Positions 23,346 to 35,129 of a stretch of DNA of 64,000 nt are shown here, piece by piece. Both the position numbers and the translations under genes were made by a program. Below the pieces are notes generated by a model. That model was not told where the DNA came from, searched no databases, and was given only the letters and a program-made list of their open reading frames with translations. This DNA comes from Paguma larvata (lineage: Eukaryota; Chordata; Mammalia; Carnivora; Viverridae). The stretch's first letter is position 1. Each line of letters opens with the position of its first letter. Location of the stretch: contig CM057829.1 of NCBI GenBank assembly GCA_030068075.1, positions 81,521,132-81,585,131 on the forward strand, written 5' to 3'.

Positions 23346-26300
23346 TGATCATGAGAGTGATATATAGGGTGGGTATATCAGGAAGGAAAAATCTTGTAGA
23401 CTATATTAGAATTCTGGCTACTAGAATTTTCCCTCAGAACCAATTATTTCATTACAGTTTGCATTTTTTCCCCATTAATGTGGAAATTTTCACTGTATCC
23501 AATTATAGAAAGTTATATACATTAAAATAATGAGAGACAATCTTTAGGTGATCAGATTTGAGGGGATGTTTTACCTTTTTTATTATACTTTTGTATACTT
23601 CGGTATTGGGGTTTTATCAACAGTGTGCTGATAAATATTTAACAATTTGCTCTTGAGAAAATAAAGCCCTTATTTGTAACATGTGTGGATCTGTAGTGCA
23701 AACACTCCCACCATGGCCAGTTCCAAGCTACCGATATGTTGTTATTGAATGAAGAATTAGTAGGAAATGCACACCATTTATTCTAGCAAGCTGGTGCAGC
23801 TAGATCCAGAACACCTGTCATTATTATATTTATTATAAAAGTGAGATCTTTTAAGAAGAAATGGACATTTCCCTTGACACTATTTGGGTATGATAGAACT
23901 GTATACTGGACTAAGAATCACTGAAGAAAATTTAGAAATCTCTCAAATGAGCAGCACTAGTTTTTACACATTTCCATTTAAAAGACAAAGTATTTTTACA
24001 TGATTGATTAGATTGACTCTTGAGGCAGTTTAAATACATCGTGATTAACAGTCTGATCATAGGATTCTTCTGAGAATTCAAGTCCTTTGTGATAGATAGT
24101 CCAACATACTTAAGAGAAAGCAGAAGCCCTTTGGGGGCCAGAGCAAGTTTTCTTTTTTTTTTATGTATTAATATAATAGAAATATTATTTGAAAACATTA
24201 AATATTCTTATTCATATAAGATATATTTAGTATTATTATTTTAGAAGTTATAATAGTATTATACCTTCTCAAAAGGGAAAATGAAGGCAAAAGCAAGCTT
24301 AAAAATATATAGAATTTAATACAATTTTTATAAGCATATAAAGCTAATAATCAGGATATTGGCTTAATTCAAAGATAAAAATCACAGACTAGATGGAACC
24401 AATGTTCATTTTTTAAAGCATTATTATTTTCACGTTTTTTTTCTTTCCCTTTTTAGGAAACAGTTTTGAAAACATGGAAGGAAATAACAGTAAAAGGCAA
24501 ATTGTGGTTTCATTGAATTCACTAAATGAGTTATATCAATCTTGTGCTAATGTGTCATATTTACTTTAATAAAAGTAGAATGTTTCATTGATGGGAAAAC
24601 AGATAAAGAATCAAAGAGTAGGTCTCTATTCCTAAGTAGAGACATCATCAAATCCCTAAAGTAGAAGCTTAGCTATGTGTAATCATTTGTAAATTAAAAA
24701 GAGATAAATTTCAGGAAATGATAAGATCAAATATTTCTCCCTGAAGGGTAAGCAAGTTTATAGAACTATGACTGGCATACCCAGTATTGTTTCCCGGAAT
24801 GGAAGTATAATCAGTCATTATATTCAAAGCATTCTAGACTCAAAATTGGGATGGTCTGTAAAAAGGAAGTAAGTTGGGTAAAAGTGGATAAGTGCTGTCC
24901 AAAAGTGAATAATGAAAATGTCAAGTCAGGAAGGACCAAAAAGAAAACTACTCCAGGGATCAGAGAAGAGAGAAATAGATGACTTACTTCAAATAAATGT
25001 TAGTTTATTCAATCCCTTTATAATTCATGGAGGATATGATATGACTGAATCAGGTTAGTATTTATGGAAATCATATATATATTTCTAAAGGATTAAAAAT
25101 AGACTTGAGGTTGTTCTAATAAAGTCTTTCTTACATAACTGTGAAGTTATTGGTACTATGATATATCTCTGGTCACTTGAAATGGGGAAGAAACTTTCTG
25201 TCAGTACCATGGACAGACATCCATTCAGGCAACTCTAACAAAAACTGTTCAAAGTCTTGTTTGTTAGGAAGATTAGTGACATTAATTCAAGGTCACATCT
25301 GAATTTTATTTACCTTGAATCCCCTTTGTAATTCTCCAGTTTCACAAATTGGGATCACTTTAGCACTTCTCCATTGTTACACGCTCCCACCTCTGTCGTA
25401 GGAAAACAATACACTTTCTGGGGCTTTAGGTCATTGGTTTGGAATCAGTTCAGTTTCACTGCTGCTTCGTTTTATGTCATTAGTTATCTGCCTTCTTAGG
25501 TCATCTTGTATTTTAGTTTAATAGGTCTCAACGTGGTCCTTTGGGCAAAGCCTTTATGTTGGTACCAGGATATGTATTTTGCCCTGAAAGCCATCACCTA
25601 TTATGCTTTTGTCATCAACTATTGTGCTGAAGGCCCTGGACGTTACACTCTGGTTGTTTTGTGTATTGTAGGTGCTTTCTGTGCATATGGTTCATCTAAT
25701 TGCAGGTTTCATATCATTCATCTTTGAGTCCATCCCTTATCCTGCCTATGCAGGCTTATCTGGCCTTCATGTGTCACTTCTTCATTTGGCATAATATAGC
25801 CCCAACCAAGCACAGAATACACCACAAGTTAGTAGTATATCACAATTTTCTCTAACCATTTCCCCTCACAAATTCTATGACTAAATTTGGATTCAGGATA
25901 ATTATAGTGGTTAGGGTATATTCACATTTGGTCTTCACAGCAAATTAGAATAAGTAGATTTATTATAGAGTATTCTGACAAAGCTCCTCAATATAGCCAT
26001 GTTTTAGAGATGAAAGTTGGTGTAAAGGTTCAAAATAATCTCAGGATGACAGGTGAAAGATGAGGATCTCATAGCCTGGAAAGCTATAATACTGAAAGTA
26101 TCCTGGATTCCAACAACATAATCCAAACAACTCTAATGCTGAAACCCTAAACTTAATATGGTTATATTTGAGTTGTTCCTTCTGGACTTTTATACACGTT
26201 GAGACTCCAAGATACTTGCTGCTCATGAAACACTAAGCATTTCAATCTTTTAATATAAGTCTCTTCAGTGCAGATATACAAATCTCAATTGAGTAGCATT

Positions 26301-27469
26301 CCACCATTGAGTCATGAGGGGCACCAGAATGAAGGATGGAGAAATACTCAAGCCTAAGAGATTGGCTGGCATCCTGTGCTTCTGCTGTTATTCTCTCTAC
26401 CCATTATATCCATTGCATCCCTGATTAATGATCTGTGAGAGCAAGATCTGTCTCTCTTATTCACTGCTTTATCATTACTTCCTTGCATGGTATGAGATCT
26501 TCAGTCTATAATACAAAAGAATGTTAAGTTCAAGAAGACCTTTAGCCATAGTTCAAGAAATTTTGAGAACTCTTTATGCCATTAGTAATGAAAATAAAAA
26601 ATAACTTGCATGAGATGGAGCCTAACATTTGGGGAAAAAAAAAACTTTATCAAAAACTTCAGCAGTAGTTAGATGTGAAGGGATACATAAAATATATTTG
26701 ATAAAGTGTTAGCTTTATTGTTAATAAAATATATTATTTCAGACTCACAAACATAAAGAGAATCTAGAAAAATCCTCATGTAGTTAAAAGACAGCTAGAG
26801 AATTAGAACATTACTGAACTCTGCAGGATAACAGATGATAACCCTGAGGATATAACTAAATGTGAATAAACAGTAACTCAGACAACCTTTACAGTGGCAC
26901 ACCACAGAAAAGGAAGTTATGATTACATTTAATGTATTTTTATGTAACAAATACATAGGAATGCATGATGGGGGTAATTAAAGCTAATGAATGCTTATAT
27001 GCCTTTGTTTAGCAAATCTGAAATGGATAGAACAAAGTAGGCAATGAAGGTAGACTCTTGTATGGCAACACAGAAAAAGAAATTAGAATAAGATTATGCT
27101 TTGAAAACATAAAGTGTTGTTGAGGCCCACGATGAAGTTTATGGGCTGAAGAGATAATATCATCAGATGGATTTTAAACTGACTCCAGAGACAAATAACG
27201 ACCTTACATTGTTTGTTGTGCTTGGTACTGCGTATGGCTTTGGGAAAGAGAGATCAATAAAAGAAGCAAACAACCAGGGAAAGAATCAGTGGGGTTGTTA
27301 AGGAATCTAAGTAGGAAGTTAGTGACAGATAAAGTTGATAATGTTGTTTAAAAAAAAAAAAAGTTAAGAAAAAATTTCAGCTTCCACATTTACTAAATTC
27401 ATAGATATGGAGGTTTTGAAAACAATGTGGTATATCTTATGTGCCGCATGCTCAGTCTCTTTTCAAAAG
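23346..27469. other. No gene seen; 4.1 kb of unassigned AT-rich DNA
   Basis: I see no L1 or SINE here, which is unusual for this window. Frames at 23932-24198, 25506-25727 and 26041-26226 are short, with no domain. A faint L2-like phrase lies near 26425-26480. A-run at 27349-27361. Confidence 0.5.
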
Positions 27470-27477
27470 ACAGTTGA

Positions 27478-27770
27478 GGGGTGCCTGGGAGGCTCAATTG
27501 GTTAGGCTTCCGACTCTTGATTTCAGCTCAGTCATGATCTCATGGTTCGTGGGATGGAGCCCCATATCGGACTCCCTGCTGAGCCTGCTTGGGATTCTCT
27601 CCCTCTCTCCCTCCCTCTCTCCCTCTCTCCCTCCCTCTCTCTCCCTCTCTCTCCCTCTCTCCCCCTCTCTCTCCCTCTCTCTCCCTCTCTCTCCCTCTCT
27701 CTCCCTCTCTCTCCCTTCCCTGCTCATGTGCGCTCTCTCTCTCAAAACAAATACATAAACTTAAAAAAAT
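27478..27770 (+). repeat. CAN-SINE with expanded CT-rich microsatellite
   Basis: Starts ggggtgcctgggaggctcaa and ends 'ctctctcaaaacaaatacat' with an A-rich tail; flanked by acagttga (27470-27477) and acaattga (27771-27778). The normal pyrimidine-rich body has grown into about 120 bp of CTCCCTCT/CTCTCCCT units, making the copy about 80 bp longer than its neighbours. Confidence 0.93.
27595..27718 (+). repeat. (CCCTCTCT)n microsatellite inside a SINE
   Basis: Near-perfect 8-bp pyrimidine units. The repeated unit produces spurious Ser/Leu/Pro-rich frames on plus (27441-27816) and Arg/Glu/Gly-rich frames on minus (27494-27745); none is a gene. Confidence 0.95.
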
Positions 27771-27778
27771 ACAATTGA

Positions 27779-28424
27779 ATAGAAATGATATGGGAGTAAA
27801 TATATCTTCTCTATGAATACTGTAAATCTTGGAAGAAAGAATATGAGAGCAGCGGCTGGTTCACTACCATCCACGTCCTTGAACAGTAAGTTCAAAATCT
27901 CTTCTCCAACTGGCTTCAGCTCTGCAACTAAAATGTTGCTTCTTTTACAGCTGACGGTTAATTCAAACTGCTAACTGCTGAATTTTCCCATAAGGAGACT
28001 GGTGCCGGATCCCCTGGTGGATTCCCAGGAATTGTACATGCCAAGAACATTTTGATTCTGTAGAGGGAAGCGAATGAAAAGTGGATTGTAAAACATTCTA
28101 CTCATGATGAACAGAGCTGAATGACTCACAAAATACTCCCAGGAACTGTTGATTCAAACACCTAAGGTGCCAGGAATCAAGAAGCACAATTGAGAAAGAT
28201 TAAGAGTTAACCTTGCTATGTAACTTAAAGGGAATTTCAACTATCTTTATTGAAACTAAAAATTGTTTCCCTTTCTGGTGTTTATTTTCACCACTTTTAT
28301 CCTTATATTCATATTTATTTTACTCTCAGTGCTCCACAAAAGCTTCTTACCAGGTCTGCTTCATGTTAATCCAGGGGCAATTTTAAATCTTTTTTTTCTT
28401 TTTTCTTTTTATTTTTCCATAATG
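27779..28424. other. No gene seen
   Basis: No assigned repeat; the 77-codon hydrophobic frame at 28263-28496 runs into the L2 relic. Confidence 0.45.
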
Positions 28425-28807
28425 GCAACATTTGACACAATGGATCACTCATTTCTCTGTGAGACACCTCACCACAACCTTGAGACTGAACACTAGACTC
28501 TCTCTTTTGGTTATCCTCCTGAGCCAGTCATCCTTAAACTACTTTGCTGATTTCTCCTCAAATCTCTGACTTTAAATGTTGGAAACCCTCAGGGCTCAGT
28601 CCTTGAAAATAATTCCGTCTAAATACATGGTTGAGACATTCCATCCAGTTCCAGTCTATTTTCCTCATCAAGGCTATTTTCTGGTAATTCACAAAATGTT
28701 ATCTCTAGACTTCTCCCTTGAACTCCAGGTTCATATATCCAATTACTTAATCTACTTTATGTCTCAAACTTAATGTATATAAAGCTGAATCTGAATCTCA
28801 CTTGCTG

Positions 28808-28895
28808 TGAACTAAATAGAGGTTTGTGTCCCTTCAAAATTTGTATATTGAAACTTAATCCTCAATGTGATGGCATTTGGAGGTATGGGGCCTTT
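28808..28895 (+). repeat. MaLR (MST-like) LTR fragment nested in L2
   Basis: Reads 'aggtttgtgtcccttcaaaa', 'tatattgaaacttaatcctc', 'aatgtgatggcatttggagg': the first ~90 bp of an MST/MLT1-type LTR. Only the 5' part is present, so the rest was deleted or the fragment was captured. Confidence 0.65.
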
Positions 28896-29065
28896 GTCAC
28901 AACCCACATCCAACCCATCAGGTAAAATTTCAGAATATGCCTGGGGTCTGACCACATCCCCCTACCTGCACTGTGATACCCTGTTCCGTGCTCTTGCCTG
29001 GATTATTACAAAGTCTTCTAGCAGGTCTCCCTCATTCTGTCCTCATCTGCCTACAGTTAATTCTT

Positions 29066-29275
29066 TTTGTTTTTTTAAGTTTATTTATTTATTTTGAGAG
29101 AGAGAGAGAGAACAAGTGCACATGCTTGCACAGAAGTGAATGGGGGAGGGGCAGGGGGAGAGAATCTTAAGCAGGCTCCACCCATCAGCGCAGAGCCTGA
29201 CTTGGGGCTCAGTCTCACTAACTGTAAGATAGTGACCTGAGCCAAAATCAAGATTCAGATGCTAAACATACGCCC
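29066..29275 (-). repeat. CAN-SINE in L2, 19-bp target-site duplication
   Basis: Minus-strand copy flanked by ctgcctacagttaattctt (29047-29065) and ctgcctgcagttaattctt (29276-29294), one mismatch. Confidence 0.95.
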
Positions 29276-29684
29276 CTGCCTGCAGTTAATTCTTAACACA
29301 GCAGCCAGAATGGCTCCATTAAACATTTGAATTATAGTTCTCCTTTGATCAAAACCTCAAAGGTCTTCCCATCTAATTCAGAGTACAATTTAAAGCCTTT
29401 AAAATACAGCGTGGCTTCATATTCTACAGCTCTGTCCTTTGACCTCTTGACTTTTGAGTCACATGGGCCTTCTATTTCTCAAATACTCTCACATCAGGAT
29501 ATGCCCCGCAGCTTTTCCACCTGCCGAAAATAATTTTCCCAAGATTTCTCTCTGATTTGAATTCCCTTGTTTCTCAGGTTTCATTTCAGTGAGGACTTTG
29601 CTGAATTTCATATGTAAAATAGCATTTCTATTATACTTTTCAATATCTAATAGACTACATACATAGCCATATATTTATTTCTTT

Positions 29685-29907
29685 TTTTTTTTAAGGATTT
29701 TCTTCTTGAAAATTTTATTTTTGAGAGAGAGAGCGAGCACAAGCAGGGTAGGGGCAGGGAGAGAGGGGGAGACACAGATCTGAAACAAGCTCCAGACTCT
29801 GAGCTGTAAGCGCAGGGCCAGATGCAGGGGCTCAACCCATGGACCACAAGACCATGAGCTGAGCTTAAGTCAGATGCTTAACTGACTAAGCCATCCAAAG
29901 TGCCCCT
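29685..29907 (-). repeat. CAN-SINE in L2, 11-bp target-site duplication
   Basis: Minus-strand copy; tttatttcttt at 29674-29684 and 29909-29919. The head is eroded ('gccatccaaagtgcccc'). Confidence 0.92.
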
Positions 29908-30283
29908 GTTTATTTCTTTATCATCAATCTCCCACACTAGATTTAAACTTTGGAAAGGCAAAGTTTGTTTCGTTTTTTGGGTTTTTTGGTATCGTTTTTC
30001 TGTACCCCCCCCCCCCGCTGATGATCTCAGCACCAAGGACAGCACCTAATATATAAATAACATGGGGAGTAACTGTTTTCTGTAAATGAAATGATGAAGG
30101 AATCTATTTGAGTGAAAGTACTCATCTTCTCTATCCCTCTTTGTTCAATTTCATGCTAATAAATATTCAACCTAATATATTATTAATTACTTCATGTATA
30201 TGAAAGAAAAAAATAAATCAAGTATTTTTTGTCTTCTAGTCAAATAGACATTAGAATGTCATCTCTATCTTTAAATGTTATTT

Positions 30284-30491
30284 GGGGCGCCTGGGTGGCT
30301 CAGTTGGTTAAGTGGCTGACTTCGGCTCAGGTCATGATCTCACGGTCCGTGGGTTCGAGCCCCGTATCGGGCTCTGTGCTGACGGCTCAGAGCCTGGGGC
30401 CTGCTTCAGATTCTGTATCTCCCTCTCTCTGTCCTACCCCTGCTCATACTCTGTCTCTATGTCTCTCAAAAATAAATAAACATTAAAAAAA
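30284..30491 (+). repeat. CAN-SINE, near-consensus copy
   Basis: Head ggggcgcctgggtggctcag, intact 'gtgggttcgagccccgtatc' B box, 'gtgctgacggctcagagcct' and tail 'caaaaataaataaacattaa'. Flanks ttaaatgttattt (30271-30283) and ttaaatattattt (30492-30504). One of the least diverged SINEs in the window. Confidence 0.96.
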
Positions 30492-31446
30492 TTAAATATT
30501 ATTTATTTTTATCTTTAAAATGTGTATTATTTAATTATAGTAGACATACAATGTTTACATTAGGTTTAGGTGCACAAAACACTGATTTGACAACTCTATA
30601 CATTATTAGCACAATAAGTGTAGTCACCATCTGTCACTATACAAAGTTACTAAAATATAGTTGACTATATTACCTATTCTGTAGTTTTCATTTCTGTGAT
30701 TTATTCATTTTGTAGCTGGAAGTTTTGTACCTTCACCTATTTCATCTACTACCCACCCACCTTCCCTCCAGCAAACACCAATTTGTCCTCTGTATTTAGG
30801 AGACTGTTTCTATTTTTCTTTCTTTGATTTTCAGATTCCACATACAAGTGAAATCATATGGTGTTTGTCTTCATCTGGTTTATTTCTCTTAGAATAACAT
30901 CTTATGGGCCCATCCATGTTGCAAATGACAAGATCTCACTCTTATTTGGTGCTGAGTAATATTTCACATCTTCTTTATCCATTCATCTATTGATAGGCAG
31001 GTGCGTTGCTTCCATATCTTTGTTATTGTAAATAATGGTGCAATAAGCTTAGCGGTGCATATATCTTTTTAAATGAGTGATTTCATTTTCTTTGGGTAAA
31101 TACCCACTACTAGAATTACTAGTAGAATACTATGGTATTTCTATTTTTAATCTTTTGAAGACCATCCATTTGGTTTCTCACAGTGGCTATGCTAGTTTAC
31201 ATTCCTGCCAACAGTGCATGCGTGTTCCTTTTTCTTCACATCCTTACTAACACTTGTTATTTCTTGTCTTTTTGATACTAGCCATTCTGACTGGTGTGAG
31301 GTTAGTGATGTTGAGCATCTTTGCATGTATGTGTTGGCCATATGTATGTCATCTTTGGGACAATATCTGTTTAGACCCTCTACCCATTTCTGATTGGATT
31401 ATTTGTGGGAGGAGGGTTAGTGCTGAGTTGTAGAAGTTTTTATGTG

Positions 31447-31590
31447 TTTTGGAACTTAACCCCTTATTGAAAAATAATATGTAAAGTATTTATTATTTAT
31501 TATATATTTTGGAACTTAACCCCTTATTAAAAATAATATAATATAAAAATATCTTATATATTTTGGAACTTAACCCCTATTGAATATATT
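31447..31590 (-). repeat. Tandem triplication within the L1
   Basis: The phrase ttttggaacttaacccc occurs at 31447, 31507 and 31561, each followed by a 'ttatt(g/a)aa..aatat' stretch: three units of 60, 54 and about 30 bp. I recall this segment as single-copy in L1 ORF2, so the repeats arose in this copy. Confidence 0.9.
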
Positions 31591-32445
31591 ATTCACAAAT
31601 ATCTTCTCCTATTCACTAGGTTGCCCTTTCATTTCACTGATGGTTTTCTTTGCTGTGCAAAAGATTTTTATTTTGGAGGATTTTCAATATTATTTTTGGT
31701 TTTGTGTCCTTTGCCTGAAGAGACATCCATAAATGTGTTGCTAAGACTGATGTCAAAGAGATTACTGCCTATGTTTTCCCTAGGAGTTTTATGGTTCAGA
31801 ACTCATGGTTAGGTCTTTAATCCATTTTGAGTTTATTTTTGTGTGTGATGTAGGAAAGTAATCCAGCTCCATTCTTTTGCATGTAGCTGTACAATTTTTA
31901 TAGCATCGATTATTGAAGAGACCGACATCCCCCCATTGTATATTCTTGCCTCCATTGTCCTAGATTATTTGGACATCTAGGGATGAGTTCATTTCTGGGC
32001 TCCCTATTCTATTTCATTGACCTATGTGTATATTTTTGTAAAAGGACCAAACTGTTTTGATTAATACAGTTTTTTAGTATATCTTGAAATCTAGGATGGT
32101 GATACCTCCAGCTTGGCTCTTCTTTCTCAAGATTGCTTTGGCTATCTGGGGTCTTTTGTGGTCCCATACACACTTTAGGACTATTTGTTCAGCTCTGTGA
32201 AAAATACTGTTGATATTTAGATAGGGATTATATTGACTCTGTAGATTTCTTTGGGTAGTATGGAGATTTTAACTATATCAATTATTCCAATTCATAAGTA
32301 TGGAATATCTTTCCATATAGGTCATCTTCAATTTCTTTCATCACTGTTTTATAGTTTTCATCATTTAAGTCTTTTACCTCCTTTGTTCAGTTTAATTCTA
32401 GGTATTTTATTGTTTTTGGTGCAATTGTACATGAGATTTTCTTTT

Positions 32446-32538
32446 TTTTAGTTTTTTAGTTTATTTATTTTGAGAGAGAGGGTAAGAGAGAGCCTGCTGC
32501 ACTGGCAGTGCAGAGCATGTTTGGGATTCTCTATCTCT
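32446..32538. repeat. Two opposed CAN-SINE scraps at the L1 deletion point
   Basis: 32455-32492 reads as a minus-strand SINE tail and purine body ('tttagtttatttattttgag'). 32494-32538 reads as the middle of a plus-strand SINE ('gcactggcagtgcagagcat', 'gtttgggattctctatctct'). Neither has its head. They join directly, between ORF2 and 5'-region L1 sequence. Confidence 0.65.
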
Positions 32539-34436
32539 AGAAAACTCTTTATCTGTCCTTCAATTCGAAATGATAACTTTGCCAGCAAAATATTTTTGGT
32601 TATAGGTTTTTTGTTTTGTTTTGGTATTGGTTTTTGGTTTTGTGTTTTGTGTCTTTAATATGTCATACCACTCCCTTCTGACTTGCAATTTCTGCTAAAA
32701 AATCAGCTAATAGCCTTAGGAATTCCCTGTGTAGGTAACTAGTTGCTTTTCTCCTGTGCTTTTAAAATTATCTCCTTATATTTAATCTTTGACATTTTAA
32801 CTATTATTGTGTTGTGGTGTGGACATGTTTGAGGCTCTCTTTGCTTTCCATACCTGGGTATATGTTTCCTTCCTCAGGTTAGGGGAGTTTTCAATTAATA
32901 TTTTTTTTCAAATAACTTTTTTCACCCTTTCTCTTTCTCCTTTATCCTTCTGGAATGTCTATAATGTGAGTATTAGTACTAACACTTGGTATCTCAGAGA
33001 TCCTTTAACCTATAAATTCTTTTTTCATTGTGCTGTCCAGCTTGGGTGCTTTTCAGTACACTGTCTTCCATGTCACTGATCTGTTCTCCATCCTCTATTC
33101 TTAATTATTTATTTCCTCTATAGTATTCATTTCAGTTATTGTATTATACAATTCTGGTTCTTTTCCCTGTTTCCTATCTCTTTGTTGAACTTTTTGGCTG
33201 GCCCAAATTGTAGCAGGCATGGGCTGTGGGTCCTGGGGCACTCCACCCTGGGGTGCTTTGTTGAGACAGCTGAAGCAGATACAGACAAGGGGTCCCCGGG
33301 ATGCTTGATACAATGGGGTGGGGATCTTGGTGAGATAGCAGGAACTAAAGCAACTATAGCAGGTTGTTTCAGGGCACTTTGAGCCTGTGTTGCCTTGACA
33401 AGATGTCTGGAGCTGTAGGGGGTGCCATTTAAGGGTGTCCCAGTGTGTACTGCACTGGGATTACCTTTTGGAGATGGCTGGAACTTGGGTGGTTGGGATG
33501 AACTCCTTGTGGGGACAGCCGGAGCTGATGTGAGCTCAGCTAAGGCAGCTAACTGGCCAGCACCCAAACCCTATTCCTCTGCACTATCAAGATGTAGAGA
33601 GAACATAAAAAAATGGTACCCACAGCTCCCTTCAACTCCAAAAAGCATTCCTGGAGCTCCCCTAGGGTGATTTCCTTTATATTTTAATAGTCTTTAAACT
33701 GTGGCATTTTTTTTTCTATGCGCCAAGGAATCTGGGTCTACTGTGGGCTAGACACCTGAAGGGTCAGACTGGCCAGAGTGCCCAGACCCTGCTTCTGTTT
33801 GTGTTATAGAGGTGGAGGGGAAGGGTAAACAATGGTACTCTACCCCTTCTAACCCCAAAGAGCATTCCACAGGTTGTCTTCCTTTGGCAGACACTTGAGG
33901 GCTGGTTCTTTTAAATTCTATTTGCCCTTTTAAACCTTGATTTTTTTTCTCTGTCCCAGGACAAATGAATCTGCTCTTGGTACAGCAGGTAGTATCCATC
34001 CCCACTGTAGTTCAGTGTCCAGGCTGGGGTCTTTGTCTCTCCTCCTATTCTCTATGTGGTTCCTCTATTCTTTGTTGTGGAGAGGCTATTCCATGAGCCC
34101 TTAGTTTTTCTTCAGGAAGAATTGCTGTATGTGAGGGTATAGGTTCAGTGTGTCTAAGGAGCAGGGGAGTTCAGGTTCTTCTTATATTGCCATCTTGGAA
34201 CCTCTCTTTATCTTTAAAGTAACCTATGTCCATCTCCTGAATGACATTCCCCTTCCTGCACCCAAAAGAACTACTGTTCTGACTTCTGTGATTATTATTA
34301 ATTTTCCTTTATAGTTTAACATAAATGGATGAATTGCTAAATGACATTTTATAGTTTTCATTTATTTTGCTCTTTGTAAATGGAATTATATGATATGCGC
34401 TTTCTGCAGCCTGCCTTCTTTCACTTAAATACTTTA

Positions 34437-34637
34437 AAAAAGTTTTTAAGTCTTAGTTATTTTTGAGAGAAAAGGGAAAGAGAAGGAAAGTGTGCACGAG
34501 CAGGGGAGCCGCAGAGGGAGAAGGAGACAGACAATCCAAAGTGGGTTCTGCACTGACAGCAGACGGCCTGATGCATGGTTGAACCTCCGGCCTGAGCAGG
34601 AGTTGGAGACTTAACCACTGAGCCACCCAGGCACCCC
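34437..34637 (-). repeat. CAN-SINE with imperfect target-site duplication
   Basis: Minus-strand copy; flanks tcacttaaatacttta (34421-34436) and tcacataaaatacttta (34638-34654) differ by a substitution and an indel. Confidence 0.93.
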
Positions 34638-34858
34638 TCACATAAAATACTTTAAGGTATATCTATTTTTTTGTTTATGGACTCCTCAAAAACTTGGTAG
34701 CATCTTATGTATGCCAGACATTTTTCTATGTATCCATAAATAAAGCAAAGTTTTTATCATCATAGGATACAGTCTAATAAAGAGAAACAAGTAGTAACTA
34801 ATAAACGTGGATAAGTAAGCAAGTTAAATATGTAGCATATATAAGATAAAACATATAG

Positions 34859-35084
34859 AGGGGAGCCTGGGTAGCTCAGTGGTTAAGCATCTGACTCTTG
34901 GTTTCGGCTCAGGTCATGATCTCATGGTTCCTGAGGTCAAGCGTTGCATCTTGACCAGGGCTGTGCACTGACAGTGTGAAACCTGCTTAGGATTCTCTCT
35001 CTCTCCCTCTCTCTCTCTGCCCCTCCCCTGCTCATGCTCTCTCCCTCTCTCTCAAAATTTATAAACTTAAAACAATCTTTAAAA
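34859..35084 (+). repeat. CAN-SINE with 15-bp target-site duplication
   Basis: Starts ggggagcctgggtagctcag; flanks agataaaacatatag (34844-34858) and agatgaaacatatag (35085-35099), one mismatch. CT-rich body slightly expanded. Confidence 0.94.
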
Positions 35085-35129
35085 AGATGAAACATATAGG
35101 AGGAATAGAGTATGGGGAATTAGTAGGAC

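Larger units (their letters stand above)
28425..30085 (+). pseudogene. L2 (CR1-clade LINE) relic with reverse-transcriptase traces
   Basis: Plus-strand translation shows an L2-type RT pattern: FDTMDHSFL at about 28434, LNVGNPQGSVL at about 28574 (the PQGS.LGP block), and DFSLELQVHISNYL near 28705-28746. Further on is L2 3' sequence ('gcctggattattacaaagtc', 'cacagcagccagaatggctcc', 'aaaacctcaaaggtcttccc', 'gacagcacctaatatataaa'). Stops and frameshifts throughout. Interrupted by a MaLR LTR piece (28808-28895) and SINEs (29066-29275, 29685-29907), all of which must be younger. The poly-C run at 30005-30016 lies near its 3' end. Confidence 0.75.
30520..34206 (-). mobile_element. L1 LINE with both ends but a large internal deletion
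   Basis: Minus-strand L1 bounded by the perfect 12-bp duplication tttatctttaaa at 30508-30519 and 34207-34218. Read from high coordinates: the 5' end ('gaggttccaagatggc' in minus sense, about 34190-34203), a GC-richer 5' UTR-like region (33170-34190), and more 5' sequence to about 32540. Then comes a break filled by SINE scraps (32446-32538). ORF2 3' half follows (about 32440 down to 31150, for example the antisense of the conserved C-terminal region at 31160-31310), then a 3' UTR to 30520. ORF1 and the endonuclease/RT half of ORF2 are missing. The 143-codon minus frame at 33136-33567 lies in the 5' region and is not a known protein. A tandem triplication sits at 31447-31590. Confidence 0.85.

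Noticed and set aside
27441..27816. Overlapping open frames of 75-105 codons on both strands, Ser/Leu/Pro-rich or Arg/Glu/Gly-rich
   Set aside because: They are translations of an 8-bp CT-rich microsatellite inside a SINE; an 8-bp unit leaves several frames open at once.
28973..29170. Frame ending in ERERENKCTCLHRSEWG
   Set aside because: Runs out of L2 into a SINE purine-rich body; no coding signal.
33136..33567. 143-codon minus-strand frame rich in Ala, Pro and Ser
   Set aside because: It lies in the GC-richer 5' region of the minus-strand L1 (30520-34206) and matches no ORF1 or host protein pattern I know.
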